Under the pieces are notes generated by a model. The model saw nothing but the letters and a program-made list of their open reading frames with translations. It was not told the DNA's origin and made no database searches. Shown here one piece after another: positions 63,507-64,000 of a stretch of 64,000 bases of DNA; the stretch's first letter is position 1; every line of letters starts with the position of its first letter. A program made the translations under genes and the position numbers. Origin of the DNA: Chloroflexota bacterium (GTDB lineage: Bacteria; Chloroflexota; Limnocylindria; Limnocylindrales; CSP1-4). The stretch spans positions 1 to 64,000 of the forward strand of contig JAJZRG010000006.1 in NCBI GenBank assembly GCA_021802825.1, written 5' to 3'.

Positions 63507-64000
63507 GGCGACGCGGCTCGCCTGCCAGCGATGACGATCCCCGCCAGCGCCGCCCCCGACACGATGATGAGCGCGATGAGGATGAGTGCGAGGTCGGTGC
63601 TCGAGCCGCTCCCGGCGCTCGAGGCGGGCACTGTCGCCGGCGATGCGGTGGGGGCGGCCGTTGCCGTCGCCGCAGCCTCCGGCGAGCTGCTCGCGGCGGC
63701 TGCGGGCGAGCCGGCCGGGCCTTGGGTCACGGCAGGGCCCGTCCAGCCCGAGGGAAGCGGGCCCGAGGGCGCCGGCTGCGGGCCGAACTGCGAGGGTGGC
63801 GTAGCGCCGATCGCGCGGTACCACTCGGTCTGGAAGTCCGCCATGTTCTTGCCGATCGCGGCGGTCAGCGCCTCGTCGTCGGTCGGGCCGTCCTTGTAGG
63901 CGAGGATCAGCTTGACGAGCGCGTCCTTGCCGTACGTTCGGACCACGTGGTCCACCGCCGACACGGATTCCGCGTACCCGAGGAGGGTCTTCTGCGGGTC
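63503..64000 (-). CDS. Peptidase MA-like metallohydrolase, C-terminal part (5' partial)
   Basis: The frame is open to the window edge; the GTG near 63964 is internal. Only 165 residues are visible. They begin TLLGYAESVSAVDHVVRTYGKDALVKLILAYKDG, which resembles the last helices of peptidase MA (gluzincin) domains, then a Thr/Pro/Ala-rich linker and one C-terminal transmembrane helix (DLALILIALIIVSGAALAGIVIAG). The catalytic HExxH would lie outside the window. It is translationally linked to the two DUF881 genes (GTGA). Confidence 0.65.
   Translation of the reverse strand, partial: DPQKTLLGYAESVSAVDHVVRTYGKDALVKLILAYKDGPTDDEALTAAIGKNMADFQTEWYRAIGATPPSQFGPQPAPSGPLPSGWTGPAVTQGPAGSPAAAASSSPEAAATATAAPTASPATVPASSAGSGSSTDLALILIALIIVSGAALAGIVIAGRRAASP

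Overview
The window is a GC-rich bacterial chromosome segment of about 64 kb (roughly 70 % GC by eye), densely coded on both strands, with many start/stop overlaps (ATGA, GTGA, TTGA, TGATG). The gene set is housekeeping. High GC, a thrS T-box leader, the rny-ymdB-PHP and recA-recX clusters, a TrpR/YerC-like regulator heading the histidine operon and many apparently leaderless promoters suggest Chloroflexota (Limnocylindria/Ellin6529-like) or a similar high-GC lineage. The phylum is inferred, not shown.

Left edge (1-6 kb) is accessory: the C-terminal part of a large MmeI-type DNA methyltransferase, an AbiEi/AbiEii toxin-antitoxin pair behind a strong inverted-repeat operator, a GNAT acetyltransferase, a VapBC pair and a tiny unknown gene. 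At 6-21 kb lies an information-processing block, mostly on the minus strand: CAAX-type protease, an unknown protein, hflX, miaA, miaB, then divergent terC, a PHP phosphoesterase, ymdB-like phosphodiesterase, rny, DUF1801, recX, recA, a 51-residue basic protein, tgt and ruvB.

At 21-32 kb: an S9 peptidase, amt-glnK (ammonium uptake and its PII protein, which lacks the uridylylation tyrosine), a GT1 glycosyltransferase, ruvA-ruvC-yebC and a type-2 EF-G. At 31.6-38 kb hisA diverges from the tightly overlapped operon yerC-like/hisG/hisC/hisB/hisH/hisF/hisIE. Then come a VOC protein, tyrS, a class A penicillin-binding protein, mutS2-mpg-cvpA, pheST, the infC-rpmI-rplT operon and thrS behind a T-box.

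Right part (53.9-64 kb): tRNA-Val(GAC), a wrecked tyrosine recombinase, a secreted choice-of-anchor-C-like protein, a small membrane protein, two RNA/SAM methyltransferases, an amidohydrolase-MFS-DUF951 operon, two DUF881 proteins and the C-terminus of a peptidase-MA-like protein cut by the window edge.

The most interesting signals are non-coding: (1) -10 boxes 6-9 nt before start codons at about a dozen genes, implying widespread leaderless transcription; (2) a dispersed 18-bp palindrome YGAGTC-N6-GACTCR, six copies, all intergenic; (3) a second palindrome family built on GATGC/GCATC; (4) the AbiE operator; (5) the thrS T-box; (6) a probable non-AUG infC start and CTG starts for miaA and a second gene; (7) several perfect 20-24 bp tandem duplications. 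I found no CRISPR array, intact insertion sequence, prophage or biosynthetic cluster.
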